From: Andrena cerasifolii
Taxonomy: Eukaryota > Arthropoda > Insecta > Hymenoptera > Andrenidae
Assembly (NCBI RefSeq): GCF_050908995.1
Contig: NC_135124.1
Coordinates: 7,130,001-7,194,000, forward strand
Reading direction: 5' to 3'
Length of the DNA stretch: 64,000 nt
The position numbers and the translations under genes were made by a program. The notes beneath the pieces are model-generated. The model did no database searches and had not been told where the DNA came from. It saw only the letters and a list, made by a program, of their open reading frames with translations. This document shows positions 1-13,860 of this stretch, piece by piece; positions within the stretch are counted from its first letter, which is position 1, and every line of letters begins with the position of its first letter.

Positions 1-3000
1 TTCCTAGGCACACATTGACACATCTCTAAGCGTAAAATAGGGAAAAGCCTATTGCTCCTGCGCTCTTCTTTCAATTCAATTACATTACCGGATGCCAAGG
101 ATTTGTCTTCTAACTCGATCCTAGAATACTGTTATTCCCCTCGTGCACGTTACCCGGATAAGTCTTAACGTTGATTTTTTATTCCTCTTTGTTCCACTTC
201 TGGCAGTGCAAAGCAAAGAAACTTTTGAATGTTATTACATTCTAAACGTTTCCTATTACAAAAAGTTTTTCATGCGTCGTTAATCATTTTTTCGAATCAC
301 CTTTGTTTCGAACGCGACTGATAAATTCTTTGCTCGAAACGGCAGAAGGCAGAACGTTTTCTCAGACAGTAAATATTAGATATTGTCGGGTATGCCAATA
401 TTAGTTTACGAAGGGTGGCAGAGCCGGAACAGACATTCACTCAGAGCTTTTCACTTTCTCCCTGTCGTACGAAGTGTGAAAAAAAAAAGTTTGTATCAAG
501 GACACTCGAAGGCCGACTACGTTAATGACCCGAGCAACCTGTCCGAAATAAAATTGCCCTCGAGTTTCAGGTCGGTATAAAAACGTCGTCGAGTGGTGTC
601 TAAACGCTTGGAAATTTTATGTATCATCCCCTCGCGTCTCCGTGAGAACTTTTTATCGCGAAAACAGAGCTTAGGAGAACCGTAGAGGCAGGTAACTAAC
701 CTCGTCCTGCAGGGTGAAAGCACTTTGATCCCTCGCGAACGACTGGTCTAACGATTTACGGTCAGACACTGAAAAAAGCTTTCGAGTTTTTACTGTTTTT
801 AGCTTCTGCTACTTTCTCTCTCGACTGTGCCCTTATTCCTTTCTGCCTCTACCCCTGTTCTTCCCCCTGCTTTTCAAGATCGCATACTGGTGAAAGAGGC
901 AGAAAGTAGAATTTGGTTTGTGAAAAATATAGTGAATTTCCTATTATTTTCTATGATGATGTGATATTTTTTTGCGGTTGCAATTATAATTTTTTATGAA
1001 GTATGCAATGAATTCGGTTATAAAATATGTTAAATATAATGAAGATAATTGATTTTTAAAAACAATGGGAAGGTCTTTTATGTACGACTTGCTATACAAT
1101 AATTCTGAAATGAAAATAGAATTTAATGCTTCAAGGTTTAGCGTTAAGATGTAAATAAATGTAAAATTATTATGAAGCTTGTCATACAAGAGCATTAAAT
1201 TTCACATAGTACGTCGAAGATAAGAGGAGATTTACTCTTTGGTAGAAGAGGAGCCTCAGATATTTGGAATGATTCCAAGATCGTGGTTATTACCCGGTGC
1301 ATCCGAGAACAGAAGAATCAGCAATAGCCACTTGCTAATTACCTGGGGCGCATTTGAAAAGCCTGTCTAATCCCCAAAAGAATATAGTTGGCGTTAAGGC
1401 TCTACTCCGATAAGATAGTCTGCTAGGAAGGCAAGCAATTAATTAAAGTGAAAGAAAGCGGCTTAACAAGAGCAGCGACACGATTTCTTTAGAATGGTTC
1501 TTGAATTCATTCTGAGGTTATTAAAATTATAAAAATGATGTTTGCGCTAGAAAGGAAAATATAGTAGTACACTTCCACATTCGAAGAGTTATTAGTATAA
1601 TAACATTGTTGACTTTGTTTTGATTGAAGGCCCTTAACAATGGTGAAACTCGGTTTGCCAACAATCATCGTAGTTCCTTGCACTAGGCAAAAATTACGAC
1701 TTTTCAGTTTCCACGAGTAATGTTGTAGGGAAGTTGAGGCAAAATCACGATGCAGCGCGACGATACGCGAGTGCAACAAGTCTTCCCATTAATAAGCAGC
1801 CACGCCGCCCCCGCGAGTGAAGTTGGTCACGCCAGTCGGCCGCTAGAATGGCGAACAGGGGATGAAAGGGTGGAAGGGGCACTGGGGGCGCGCGAGGCGA
1901 AGGGTGAAAGCAGGGTAGACTGAATTGCAGCGACGACGGTGGCGCGAATGCCTGGACACCGGCGTGGGGCTAGAATTACGGGGGGTTGTGGCCTCAAATG
2001 GGAATGAGGGATGCAACAGGGATGTAAATGATATGCATCGTCTCCGTGTATCGCAAATGACTGCACAGAATTGCAAAGTACGCGGATACTTTGGCTGAGT
2101 GTTCTCAACGAACATCGGAAACGCGAGCTTTCCTGTTTCTCCCTTTTTGCCACTATGTTTTGCAAAGGCACGCTACTGCTTCGAAGTTGCTCAGTGTATT
2201 AACACTTTTTATAAAGTGGAATTAAGATTTTCTTTTGCAACAGGCATTGCTAATTGCTTTAAATGCTAGTGAAGGATATGCGCACTGTTTTTGTATCAAG
2301 GAAAGTGTAAAGCTGATAAGCATTGTTACTAATCATTGCGAAATTAACGTAATGAAAAGTATGAAGTCAGTTTTAAAGTTGTGTGGAATTGGTCAGTGTA
2401 AACTTAGTTATCGTTGATTAATTCTAATTGATCTGTAAAGTATCTAAAACTTGAGTGTCTGTATTCAAGATTAAAAGTAATATGTTGTTAATAAAAGTAC
2501 AGTGGGAGGTGATATTTTTTTAAAGAGTGCTTAGAATTTAGTATCTGGTTCACAGTGAAGAATTTGTGTTCAAATTAGGAAGAGGGTTTCTATTTTCTGC
2601 CTCCTTCGTGAACCGTTTCCTTACAATATAGGGCGGACCAGTAGTAGTGCTCAATATGAAATCAGGCACGAGTCAGTAGATCTCCTCGTGGTCACGTCTA
2701 CGATTACATCTCAAACTGGACATACAACTATACCACCACCAAATATATCACCTTAGTATTGAACACAATATTATATAATTTATAATTTAGAAAAATCGTT
2801 CCCTCCTTTTTAAAATAACAGTTGAATGTTTGTCATTTCTTACTCACTACTTTCTCAGTATGTCCACAAATATATGTGATTATTTCATTCACCAAAAAAT
2901 GTGTTAAAATCGTAGGTATTTCAAAATATACAACTTCAAGTAAAAACTCGCATATTTCACTTCCACTTCACATTGATTTACCGTTATCAGAAAAATCGCG

Positions 3001-4498
3001 ACTATACTCGGTTTATTAAATATAAACGATAAGATGTTTAGAGTAAAAAAGTTTGATCCCTTGAAAATGTTAACCCCAAGATATACGAAGTGCAGAAAAG
3101 GTGGTTCATTGTGACAACAACACCGATTACAGTAGATTGCGGGTAAGTCCGAAACAAAGCCGATTCTCGGTTAACCATTTTTCTTTCGTAACTTCGTTTC
3201 TTGCCACCAACTCGAAGCAGTAGTAAACTATTTAAAGTTAAATGGAGATTTTAAGATTGGAACAGCCCTAGCACGTGAAACGGGTTACGAGCTTTGTTTT
3301 AATAACTTCGAAGCGCTGAGACACTTTATTTACCCCCTTTCTCGTTGGTTGGTAGTTAAAGCAATTTGTAGGTACATGTAGGGTGCAATCCGTTTCTAAA
3401 AATAACGAATGAATTGCAAATCGTATCTAGAGAGCTGTGCGAACATCCTATTATAGTATTACAGAAGTAATTCACTATATTTCAAGATTTTATATACCTA
3501 CTAATTACTAATAGACAAATTGATGGTAGCTTTCTGTGAGTTTCTCGAGTTCTGAGAGAATGTTTTCAATATTTTATTAAATGAGATAATAGAATGAGTT
3601 ATATGATAACTTACTATTAAATTTTCACAGCCAATCTTTTTAAAAAAGGAAGCATAACTTAAATAAGAATTTTTTCTATAGTCTTTATTTCTTTTCAGAT
3701 TGTTGCACCATCTCAAAAATTCTAATTCATGCTATTTACACGATTCTTCACTTCCACTGTAAAACGATCGGAATTGAATTAAGCGATGAAATACAGTTTC
3801 TAGAATCGAATACATGTAGAATTTCCAATTCTACTATCCCAGTTGAAAAAATTCTTATTCCAAATTCCATCTATTCATACCGCTCTACATATGTACACGT
3901 TCGTATCATCCTTTCCTTTTACCAATAGTATCCTATTGCATTACAAAAGTATTCACCTTTCTGTAGTCAAAATATTACCGCACGAAATACAAATTTGAAA
4001 GAACTTGCCATACGAGGAAAACAGTGGTAATCCCGTATAAAAGTCGAAGGAGTCAATAGGGTTCGCGGTAAACTTAATTTTTCATCCTGCTCCTTCGCTC
4101 TATGGCGGTCGGGAACAAATTCGACTTTTTCGGAGATCTCTCTTCCAGCTGAAACTGTCTGTCTGCTCTCGCCTTGCACTTTCCATGTGTCAGCCGCGGA
4201 ATGCATTTTTCATGGAACCACGGTGGAACGCCAGTGTCGCAGACGTGGCGGCAAATAAATACAGAACATCCGGTGTGTTTTCCACTCGAGAAATAAACGC
4301 GAGTCCCGACTTTTCCCTTACATCTTTAAGCTTGTCCCAGCCAGCATCGCAATTGAATGCTTTTAAGAAATTGGTTACAGAGTCACATATACCTGGACAA
4401 TGAAAATATTGATTTTTTGCTTTCCCTAACACTACGTAATGCGTAACGCTTTGCATCATATTATGTAGCGTATTCATCCCACATTTCATCCCACAATA
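1..4498. other. non-coding stretch, no gene recognised
   Basis: Mostly AT-rich DNA with open frames under 115 codons on either strand, none with a recognisable domain. A GC-rich, CpG-containing islet lies at about 1800-2110 and explains the overlapping minus-strand frames there. A TATAAAA string at 576 has no initiator match about 30 bases downstream. I see no repeat with clear ends here. Confidence 0.6.
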
Positions 4499-4698
4499 TT
4501 AGGTCCGTGCAAAAGTTCGTTCCCTTTATTGAACCACAGTCTTTATTAAAAGTAAAAATATATTACGTTTTTTTAAGCATACTATTTTCCTTTGTTATCT
4601 ATGACCACTTTTCTGGTAAAATAGGTGTAGTAAAAAAGACATTTCCTTACATCTGACATCACCTAACAGTAAGCGAAGTAACTTTTGCACTGACCTAA
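4499..4698. mobile_element. mariner-derived MITE (200 bp) with TA target duplication
   Basis: The two ends are inverted copies. The left end reads TTAGGTCCGTGCAAAAGTT and the right end, on the other strand, TTAGGTCAGTGCAAAAGTT: one mismatch in 19 bases. The element is flanked by TA on both sides (4497-4498 and 4699-4700), the target duplication of Tc1/mariner transposons. The terminal sequence closely resembles that of cecropia-type mariners (Hsmar1-like ends beginning TTAGGT.GGTGCAAAAGT). The 200-bp length leaves no room for a transposase, so this is a non-autonomous copy mobilised in trans by a full-length relative. The interior is AT-rich with no open frame. Confidence 0.85.
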
Positions 4699-6213
4699 TA
4701 CTATATATATTTCTGAATATTTAATTTTAAAAATTTCGTGACAGAGTAATATTTAAGATGATAATTTGCAGTTTAAAAAAGCTAATGGTTGACCTGAATT
4801 TAGAAATAATTTAGATTTAGAAACATTTAGAATTGAAATATGTACATTATTCCCATTTTCAGACCATATTTCCTCACAATCTCTGATAAATGCTAAGATT
4901 CTACTATTTTATTTGTTCGCGAATGAATACTCTGCGTGTAATATCAGGAACGCGTAGTTTCCGTCCTGCTATACTAAGATTCAATGTGTCTCTAAAAGAG
5001 TTCCCGACGTTCTGTACCTATCCTTAAGTCAAACACTTGAGAAATGTGTAACGCTGAAGCGCATATGTTGCTGTTTATTGTCGTAATATCGATGTTGAAT
5101 ACTGGCCAAGAAGCAATCCCAGCATCTACAATCGATTTGTATTTTCTTTGTTACGGCCATGAGTCGCGAAGTTTCCAGAGCTAGTTCTGGAAACTTTTAT
5201 GCAACTTTCGAACGAAATGTCGTCGCAGTTCTGGTTGTCCACGATACACTAGAGCGCAAAGATACGACAGTTTTTCAGAAACCTGCTTTAACCAAATTGT
5301 GCATAAAATGTACGTATGGTTTCTTCTTCGGCTGGATTTTGAAGGTACATACCTTTTTACAACTCCACAGTCCACATGCTGAAATAAAATAGTTTCTTCC
5401 CGATTTTTTACACTTCTGCGATCGCTCTTCACCTTTCTTTACACCCAGGGTAATAAAGATTCACAATCCTAGAGGGGAAAAAGCATATCGAGCTGCCGTG
5501 AACATTTTACTTCATCCACTATTTGAGCAGGATGTCACAAAGTTGAGTTAAAAGTATTAAAAATTTCCATTTAGTTTATGTTACTGTAGACACTTGCATG
5601 ATGGTCCCAGAAAAGTTCAATTCTCTGGAGTCCTCTTGCCCCACGAACTCCTACCATTGTGGCGTAATTAATACAACAGTAATTGCTTTAATCATTCTCC
5701 ATTTCCTTATACCTTTTGATATTTCAAATTTACGCAAAATATATAATTTATATTCACCAAGAATATTCAACGCAGAGTACTTCATAATATTAAAATAAGC
5801 TAATTACCATCAGATACGTTACATTATTTCTTCACTGTTTCTGTCATAAATCGAGATCCCCTTTTCGTCCCTGTTTTTGCCTAACTCAGCTTCATCTTTA
5901 CACCCTTTTTTGTTACATCGCCGTACATTACTAGCAGAATGTGAAAGGACGTAAAATCTTATTTTTAGAGCGAATCATGAAATTTTATACACCCATCTAG
6001 AAGCACCTAACGACGCACATCCGTCTTGCAGGATCGTCTAGATCCCGCGGACGTGTCCTTGATGTTCTGCAAGCATTCATCCTCGCCACGAATACTCGGC
6101 GACGGTGTAATTACAAGACACACCGGTGCTGTCCTTGAGCTAGTGTTGGTGTCCGATAAAACAGAACCTTGGCTATGTTACACCTATATGAACGTTACGA
6201 ACACGTACATATA
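4699..6213. other. non-coding stretch, no gene recognised
   Basis: AT-rich DNA with overlapping short frames on both strands around 5160-5430 and no domain signature. A perfect palindrome at 5169-5196 is listed separately. Nothing else is supported. Confidence 0.55.
5169..5196. repeat. perfect 11-bp-arm palindrome
   Basis: AAGTTTCCAGA (5169-5179) is followed by the six-base spacer GCTAGT and the exact reverse complement TCTGGAAACTT (5186-5196). It could form a small hairpin in RNA or serve as a dimeric protein-binding site. It lies in a moderately GC-rich patch. No function can be assigned from sequence. Confidence 0.8.
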
Positions 6214-7465
6214 CAGGGTGATCCATGAAACAATGTTTGCACAAGCTCCCACTCGTAACTGCGACCTTACTAAAAATCTCTCGGTAATCGGTCGTTAATC
6301 TTCCTCAGCTTGCACTTTGCTTGCTCGTTTCTTTACATTGTATCGATTATATTATTATTTTTTAATACGTAGAAATTCATGTAAGTATTGAAAATTTGTG
6401 TTTTTTGTCCTGTTGTTTCTTTAGACCCTGTCACATTTATACATTTTCATACATTTAATTTTTGCTCTATTCTATTATGCTATAGGTACTGTATAGGTAA
6501 TTGCTTTTTATCCTAGGAAATAAATTAGCAAATGAAAATTAGACTTCAGATATCTTTACGCCTTATTTAGGAAAACAGTGTGAAATTTTTTTATTGAGAT
6601 GGAGTATTGAGCTGCCAAATTACGTTTCATGCGATTGTCACATTTGTATCATAACACGAGGTTTCGCACTTGGCGAGGTTAGTGAAAGTAGGCCAAGCAG
6701 TAAAACTGTTTATATAATTAATAAGGAATTATTGAAAACTCTGGGGACCTGCTGTCTGCAATAATAGTTACTACACAAAAGAGATATCGTGTTCGCTTAC
6801 TCTCTATTATTTTTTCTCTAGCCTGATTGTTTAATGTAGGTTGATAATTGGGATAGACAAGCAATATTATGGATCTTACCAAAGTCAACTTACATTAACA
6901 GGGATCGACAGGTTCAGAATTATTTTATGAAATCTATCATCCATAGAAATGCAAATCTAAGTCAATCAACGTGCATATATTAATGAGCCATTAGAGTCAT
7001 TGCACCAGAAAACAAATGTTTGTATTCAAATAAAAGATATTCCAACGACTTATCATCTAGCAAGCAGTCATCCTCTTTAATCGTACCAGAATTCCAGTTG
7101 CATTATTTATGTTAGAATTGCCCCACAGATATTATAAATCCGAAAGCATCAACACAAACTAGTCCTAGTGTGACAGTACTAAAACTGCTCTGAAGCACAA
7201 GGTAATTAGTTTATAATATCCTCCGTAAAAGCTATGGGGTAAAAACAAAATAACTATTCTTCCCTCATGTCGAAAATAATACCCAGAAGAAAAGAAAGTC
7301 AGAAGCATGATTACAAGAACGGGGGATGAAGATTAAATCAAATTACTTACCAACAGCCAACGTGTACCGCAGAAAGTAACCAACGGTTCGTGCAGGAGGC
7401 ATATTTTAAGAAAGCCCCAGCTTGAAGATCAGATTTATGCATAGAGCGTTACAGGGTTCACCCTG
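6214..7465. mobile_element. possible TA-flanked transposon with CAGGGTGA ends
   Basis: The left end CAGGGTGATCC (from 6214) is preceded by TA. The right end, read on the minus strand, is CAGGGTGAACC and is followed by TA at 7466-7467. The shared terminal block is only about 11 bases, so the pairing could be chance. The interior (about 1.25 kb) is AT-rich and carries no transposase I recognise. The right end itself lies in a small palindrome (ACAGGGT, two bases, ACCCTGT). A related sequence, TACAGGATGATTCATGAA, stands alone at about 39717. Together these suggest a repeat family, but the element boundary is tentative. Confidence 0.3.
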
Positions 7466-9743
7466 TATGCATGTGAGCATATATCGATTGGACCACAGGG
7501 TGAAGGGACGCTGGGCGCCACGGCGCCCTCCTTCCAACCCCTCCAGACAACAACGACCGAATATAGTTCAGCCGATATGGGAGCTAATGAACCAATTACG
7601 CGTAATAGGGCCGCCGCCTTCGAGGAACGACTGTCTCGGTTTTCTTGGTTCCTTCAAGGACTTTCATCATTCAAATAATGCCCTCAATTATGGCCACTGT
7701 TCTGCACTTAATCGGCTTCGCGGTGCATCCGTACCGAGAACATCCATACTTTGACTCAGCATAGAAACGATTTATCCTTTTACCTTTATCGTGGTTCCCC
7801 ACGAGCGAACCATGCTATACGAGCTACGCTGCGAGCAGAATTTATAGAATAATTTAACCCTTCCATGCCTTAATTATTTTTGCGAGGAAAGGAATATAGG
7901 ATTTTTGTAAGGAACTAGAAGTGTTGGCTTTAAATGAGGTAGAGTTTGAAATGAAGGGGACGGTTGTATTAAAATCCACTTTATAGTTAATATAGAAGTA
8001 AAATTGTAGTTTAGATATAAATTAATCGAAAATTATTACAAACTCGAGATCGAGTAGGGATATTACTGTATTGCTGGATTTTCAACAGGGATTTCCTTGA
8101 AAAAAGCTCATACCATTTTTCTGATTTATTTCTGCACGAGGAACATTTGCGGACACACCATTGTTATCACCACACTTTGCATAATTTTCAAACAATTGGC
8201 AGCAGTGTAGTTGAGTTAAAGGGAATAGAAAATTCTGCGAAACGAAAGTGGCAGGTTTATTCGCCTCACAAACACGTCTCACACTATCAATCGATGGAAT
8301 GGTGAGTTCGCGTAAGAAATCGAGGAATCATGCAAATTACCTAATATCGCGCCAATCGACCAATGGTTTCGCGTACAAAACGCCACGTGATGCTGAGCTG
8401 TTAAGAGCTGAGGCCCTTTTAAAGTCACATAAGTGGTCGATGAGACAGGAAGTTCGTTGGGTCTGCGGCTCGATGCGAATATCGTGATTTTCACAGAGAA
8501 GAGGAGTCTTTTTTGCAGGCTGGCGCCATGCTCCGTTGCGTCGTAGTTTTAATTAGTACGCTCGCAGGGGAAGAGAAAAAAGTCCTAACTTACCCAACGA
8601 ACGTGGCGAATCGGAACACGGGAAAGTTTTATTCGCAAACGAGGAGCAAAGGGATGTAAAGGAAGTTTCGTTACTATAAAATCGGGATTTGTTAATTGTC
8701 CACTGTCCATCTCTCTCCTCTATTCTTTATAAATCCATGCCGGATTTTCCAGGAAAACATATCAATATCCACTAACCCTTTGCATTCCAAGTATTAAATT
8801 AACGTTATCTGCCGATATTATTAAAGCTGATAAACTGGAAGAAATCATAATTCGTAGAATGAGATAAATTATTAATTTTAAAATCATTACCTGTACCATA
8901 TTTTTTCCTATTTCAAAGTTCTGGATTTAATAAGAAATCGAGTTGCAATCGATTTTGTTCAGCTAATAAGTTAGAGTTCAAAGTGGTTAATAATCTATTA
9001 CTGAATACAGCCATTCATTTTTTCTCATATTTACCTATTCAGTTGCTATTTTAAAGTCTGGGGAGCATAATAGAGTTCAGCTCCACTTCTGTCTTAATGA
9101 TGATGCGATAATCTCATTAATCACAATACGTCTGCTCGAGGAACCATGTCGAAACCTAGTGTTCTCGAGGATTTTCGACTTTGCGGCTCGGAAAGTTTCC
9201 TAGCGGGTTAAGCTGCTATCTAAAAGCGACGAATGAAGTTGAAAAGAGTTAGGAACTGCGGGGGAGGAGTTCCCGACTTTTGTAATGGATGATTCTATCG
9301 CAATTTACGATCGTGTTCCATCGTTCAGACCATTTACGGTTTCCTGCAATGCCACGAAAATAAAATTAATTTACCGAATGAGATACTCTTGCTTGTACTC
9401 GTTTTTTTCCATTTAACACTCCGAGAGCATTCCGACCCTTGAATTCTATTAAACTTCTTTTATCAACTTGGAGCTGTTACGAAATAATCGCGGACACAGA
9501 AATATTATTTCTTAAAAATGTGGTTCTTGAACAAAGCAATGATTTCTAAAGAAAATTTCGTTCTTTTGGGCTCCTATTTATTTCGTGTATTTTTTAATAA
9601 GATTTATGATAGAATTAACAACTACATTGGTGCATTCCAGAAAGTAGATTAAAAAATTGTTTTTCGTTGGAAAATTCCTTTAGCGTGGGTGTTTGTTTTC
9701 AGATAGACAGTGGTGAAATCGAGAGCTTCATAACAACTCGTTT
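7466..9743. other. non-coding stretch with a small GC-rich patch
   Basis: A GC-rich patch at about 7500-7640 contains GGGCGCC, two bases, GGCGCCC. Frames on both strands at 8080-8500 are short and mutually overlapping with no domain. The rest is AT-rich with nothing I can name. Confidence 0.5.
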
Positions 9744-10022
9744 CTAGGCATTTAAATGTCCACCGAGACCGATTCCGCATACATTAGCTGGCATATCCAC
9801 CAACTTGGCACCGATAACAATGGCCCTTTGTTCCTCCACCTATAGGTGTCTTGCTTTACTGAGGCTACTTACGCCACGTAGCTTGACAAAAAGGATAGCA
9901 TTATCGGTAATGTCCGCTGCAAGCGCAAATTACTTTGCACGAAACGCTCGGACGCGTTCCGCCATTCGGCGGAAATATTCCGTGATTTTTAAACTCGTGG
10001 CATTGTTTAGCGCAATGCTCAT
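9744..10022 (-). pseudogene. decayed coding-like segment, possibly from an M17-type aminopeptidase
   Basis: From an ATG at 10022-10020 the minus strand stays in one frame for 92 residues to a stop at 9746-9744, broken only by TAA at 9932-9930 and TAG at 9842-9840. Composition is protein-like, for example EYFRRMAERVRAF, then AILFVKLRG, then RAIVIGAKLVDMPANVCGI. The stretch AKLVDMPAN recalls the A-x-x-(L/I)-V-D-x-P-x-N signature near the start of the catalytic domain in M17 leucyl aminopeptidases; that match is an inference from a short motif. A consensus-like GTAAGT lies at 9872 and a TATAG before 9839, but they would bound an intron of only 33 bases, too short for an insect intron. The opposite strand is also open here, so a chance origin remains possible. 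Confidence 0.3.
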
Positions 10023-13000
10023 TCACTTGAAATAGTACAGAAAGGGGGAAAGTGTGTAATACATTTATTATTTTGACAACAACACATAATTCCTTCCTAC
10101 TACGTAAATTTCATATATTTTATAAAATGTTTGAAATGTATAAATTCACTTTGCAATTTGGGTGTTATATTCATTAGATATTACAAATATCGTTGGTGAT
10201 GATAATTAATAATTATGTACAAATAAGTAGGAAGTATTATTCGTGGAAAGTATTATCTAAATTGTTTAAGGAATATATGGAAATAGTAGAAGTTGGTGAA
10301 TTAATTGATATGAATGTCCCTTTGTAGTTTCTTGCCTTTATGGAAAACCGTATTTTAGGATATTGTTACGTGACCTCTCCAGAATTAATAATCGTGTCCC
10401 ATTTTGATAAAGCGTTTAAGATCAACTCATCCTGCAAGACGTTTCGTGACTACCGACTATTTGTGATCCCGAAATTGACATCGCAAACAATTGAATCTCG
10501 CTACATCTTTGATCGTGTATTCTATTAGCGGAATGACTGAAACTGTAATTTAGATATGCAAATGATGAACATAGATTTATAATAAAGATAGTGATCGTGT
10601 GTGTCTCGTATTTTACAGAGTTGAGGAAAATTGAACTATTAATCAAATAATAATCTTTCAATTTCAATTTGCATTTTTATTCCATTCTTCTTTCTCTAAA
10701 TATTGCGTAACATTATTGACAAGCGGTGATTTATTGCAGTGGACGTTAATGAAAAGGAAAAGATAAAATTAATCGATCCCCGTTTAATAGCTCATGGCCT
10801 ATATTAAATGATTAATGCACGGTGTGAGTCAACGATACTACATATATTCTGTTGACGTTGTAATAACTGTCAAACCAATTGCAGAAATTTTCTTTATATT
10901 TCATGTTTCTCTAATTTTTTAGGTTGTGTAATAAACTATTCAAGTGCATGATGACTTTGTTGTGATTCGCAATGCGAATTAATTAGTATCTCATAAAGCT
11001 AATTCTTTAATAAGTTCCATGAAACATTATTCGTTTAGCGATAAAATTATGTTAATATTTTTCTCCAAGTAATGCAGAAAAGCGTCAATTTGTTTACATA
11101 ATGTCAAGAATCCATGAAACTCCTTTCAATTCAATTTTCAGAATGAATTTTTTCGCAAAGTATTAAAGTGCACAAAATTACTTTTGCAAATTGCGTGAAA
11201 TTACTTTTCTGCTGAATAAACCAGCGTTAAGTACATAAGAACCCTAAAAGAACAATCAGGAACGTTTACTATAACTTTGTCTAGAAAATAACGAAGAGAA
11301 CCTCTCAAAGTCTGGCACCGCAAAGTTCAACTAATTACACCGGCCGTCTTAATTACCCTTTACGTGAAAGAATCACAGCATTTCTATCTCACTTAACGTT
11401 CCCAAATCTTCTAGAACGTGCGAGAATAATGAATTGAAATCACTGTATCCCCATTTCCCCTAATTTACAAATAGTGACTCGCAATTACATTTGACACGAA
11501 GAAGCAAAAAATGATATTTCAACGAAATTACTGCTTAGTTTCTCCTACCTATCCCCTTCATTAGAAAAATGAAGAATAATACATTTCGCTTGCAATTCCC
11601 ATTCTCCGAAAAGTACAGTTTATCCACGAGATTTTCCAAATTCATCGAGAAGAAACTTATCATTTGTAGAACGGCAGTTTTCAATTTTAGAAACACTGTT
11701 ACACCCTTCAACCTGTGAGCTGGCAATGACGAGTTATCTCTGATCTCGTGAAAATTCCTCTGCGTTGGATTAAACGAGTTAAACGAGCCAGAACATTTAA
11801 TAGTTTCACTCTACAGAAGCAGCGAATGTACCATTACTTTATTTGCAATTTTCAGTGTACCTAGATGAAATAAGCTAATTAACCTTTAGCTACCTTTAAG
11901 AACGCCGTAACTGTTTCTGGTCAAGAAGTCAGTTAACAGATTAAACACGAGATTAAGTGCACACAAAATGGTGTAAGTACGTATCTCGAATAGCTTGATA
12001 TTAAATATCTTTGCAAAGTAGCGCAAATACAATAACAAACCTTGGAACATCAATGAACGAGCTTTTTCGGATTTCGCTTGGTGGAATTAAATTACGTTGG
12101 TCAAGGCTGAGGTACTCGAGATCAATGTAATGATTGCGTTACATCGCCCAGAGATACGCGGCTAGACCACCTGTAATGGGCATGCATGATTAGTTTGGGG
12201 AATTTGCGCTAGTAGCACTTAATTACCGTGTAGATGTACTTTCTGCATCGAAGCTGGACGAATTTAAAATGCATTCACGCTTTGGCAACTCTAATGACAA
12301 TGCATGTAAATTGATGGTAAACCGATTACCGCGTTTAATCGATATTCAGAGTTGAGGAATTACCGTTCGTGTATCGCTGGAAATACTCGTCGCGTAAAAA
12401 CGAACTCTGTGATCTTCTATTAACATTTATCTATGCACAGACGATGACTGGCAGGTGTGAGAATCAGTGTTACCAAAAATTTTACTCTTTGCTTTATCAG
12501 ATTATGTTAGGTAAACGAATCGTGAGGAATGAAGGAGTCATTTTGTAGAATCGGGGAACCTGAGAAAATGAATGAGAAAAATATAAAGATGCACAGCAGT
12601 GAAATAACACAAATTTTGTTCAGAAGTAATTAATATTGAAACGATAGGTAGATTTTGTAAAACAATATGATTCGAAAGCTATCTACTGGAAATAGCGGAG
12701 GGCATAATAGCTACCGCAAGATTTAAATAATTCATTTTTATAGTCGGTGATACAGAATATTAGTTTCTATCGTGATAAAAGATTTCCAGCACCTCCTGCC
12801 TGATTTATTATCGTGAGCGCTACTGGCACTCTGTTCACCATTTTTTGTGATCGATAATCTAATTAATATTTACACTAACATTATGGTTACATTATTATTC
12901 TCATTCTACTTTGCTTTATTTTCGTATCGTTATTGATTTAATTTACCATCACGATAGTCACAGTCTAGACAGTGTCTGGTTACGAAGTGACTTGAAGCTC

Positions 13001-13860
13001 ACTTTCATGCAACTGAATAATTAATCAATAACTTTTAAAATCTCATCTATTAGCTTCGATGCACAATTCCAATATCTGTGATGTGTTCCATTTATCGACA
13101 GCCAAATGCGGCATAGATGAAATTTAATTAATTATTTCGGTCGGGGGATGCTGAATGCATATTACTATCTGCAATTTCAGGAGCATTATTTTAAAGTACA
13201 CTTAACTGCAAATTTCCTGGTAGTCGAAGCAAGGTACTTCGGTAATCCTTTCGTATTAAAATTTGTTGTTACTATCAGGATCTTTTAATATCTGCGTCAG
13301 TAGTCGATTAAAATTCTAAAGATAACTTCAATAAAAATAGAACCAGTAAAATGAAAATAAGACAAAATTAATAAAAAAAAAATAGATTTTACACAAGCCA
13401 CTGATATTCTATGATATACCTCACACCTTCAACCCCTAATTTCACTCACAACTGTGGCACGATCGCGTCTGCAAAGAATGAAATAAAAATGTGCAGACAT
13501 CTCAATCTTCAACAAATGGTCGTGCCCAAGTCATTAATATCCTATTACAAATGGACTCTGCTACTCCCATCACAATTTCACCAGCAACTATAAAAACTAA
13601 GAAACTAAGCCTGTCATACACCTCACAATCAATCTCAATCTTCGCCAACCCTTTCCCCCTCTGCACTCCAACACCGAAGCCAATCCATATAATTCATCAA
13701 GAATACTCCCCGCGCATTCCGAAACTTTTAAGTTTCCCGGTCCAGGATTCCTTTTCTTGCAATCGTTACCCCTAGAGCAACTATATCGCAACCCATCCCT
13801 GAAGCTCATAAATAATCAATCCACAAACACGCTCCCTTACGTCATCTACTGTAGCACTTG
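10023..13860. other. AT-rich non-coding stretch
   Basis: Only short frames without protein-like composition are present. TAATTA-type homeodomain-like sites are frequent, as expected in AT-rich DNA. No repeat with defined ends was seen. This is ordinary intergenic or intronic sequence. Confidence 0.6.

Noticed and set aside
576..610. TATAAAAA as a promoter
   Set aside because: No initiator near +30 and no supporting frame or CpG islet.
3680..3930. Acceptor-like CTTTATTTCTTTTCAG followed by a 75-codon open frame without a start
   Set aside because: Translation is not protein-like and no donor follows; AT-rich chance is the simpler explanation.
9840..9872. 33-base intron bounded by GTAAGT and TATAG in the minus-strand segment
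   Set aside because: Shorter than any usual insect intron, although it would remove one stop in frame.
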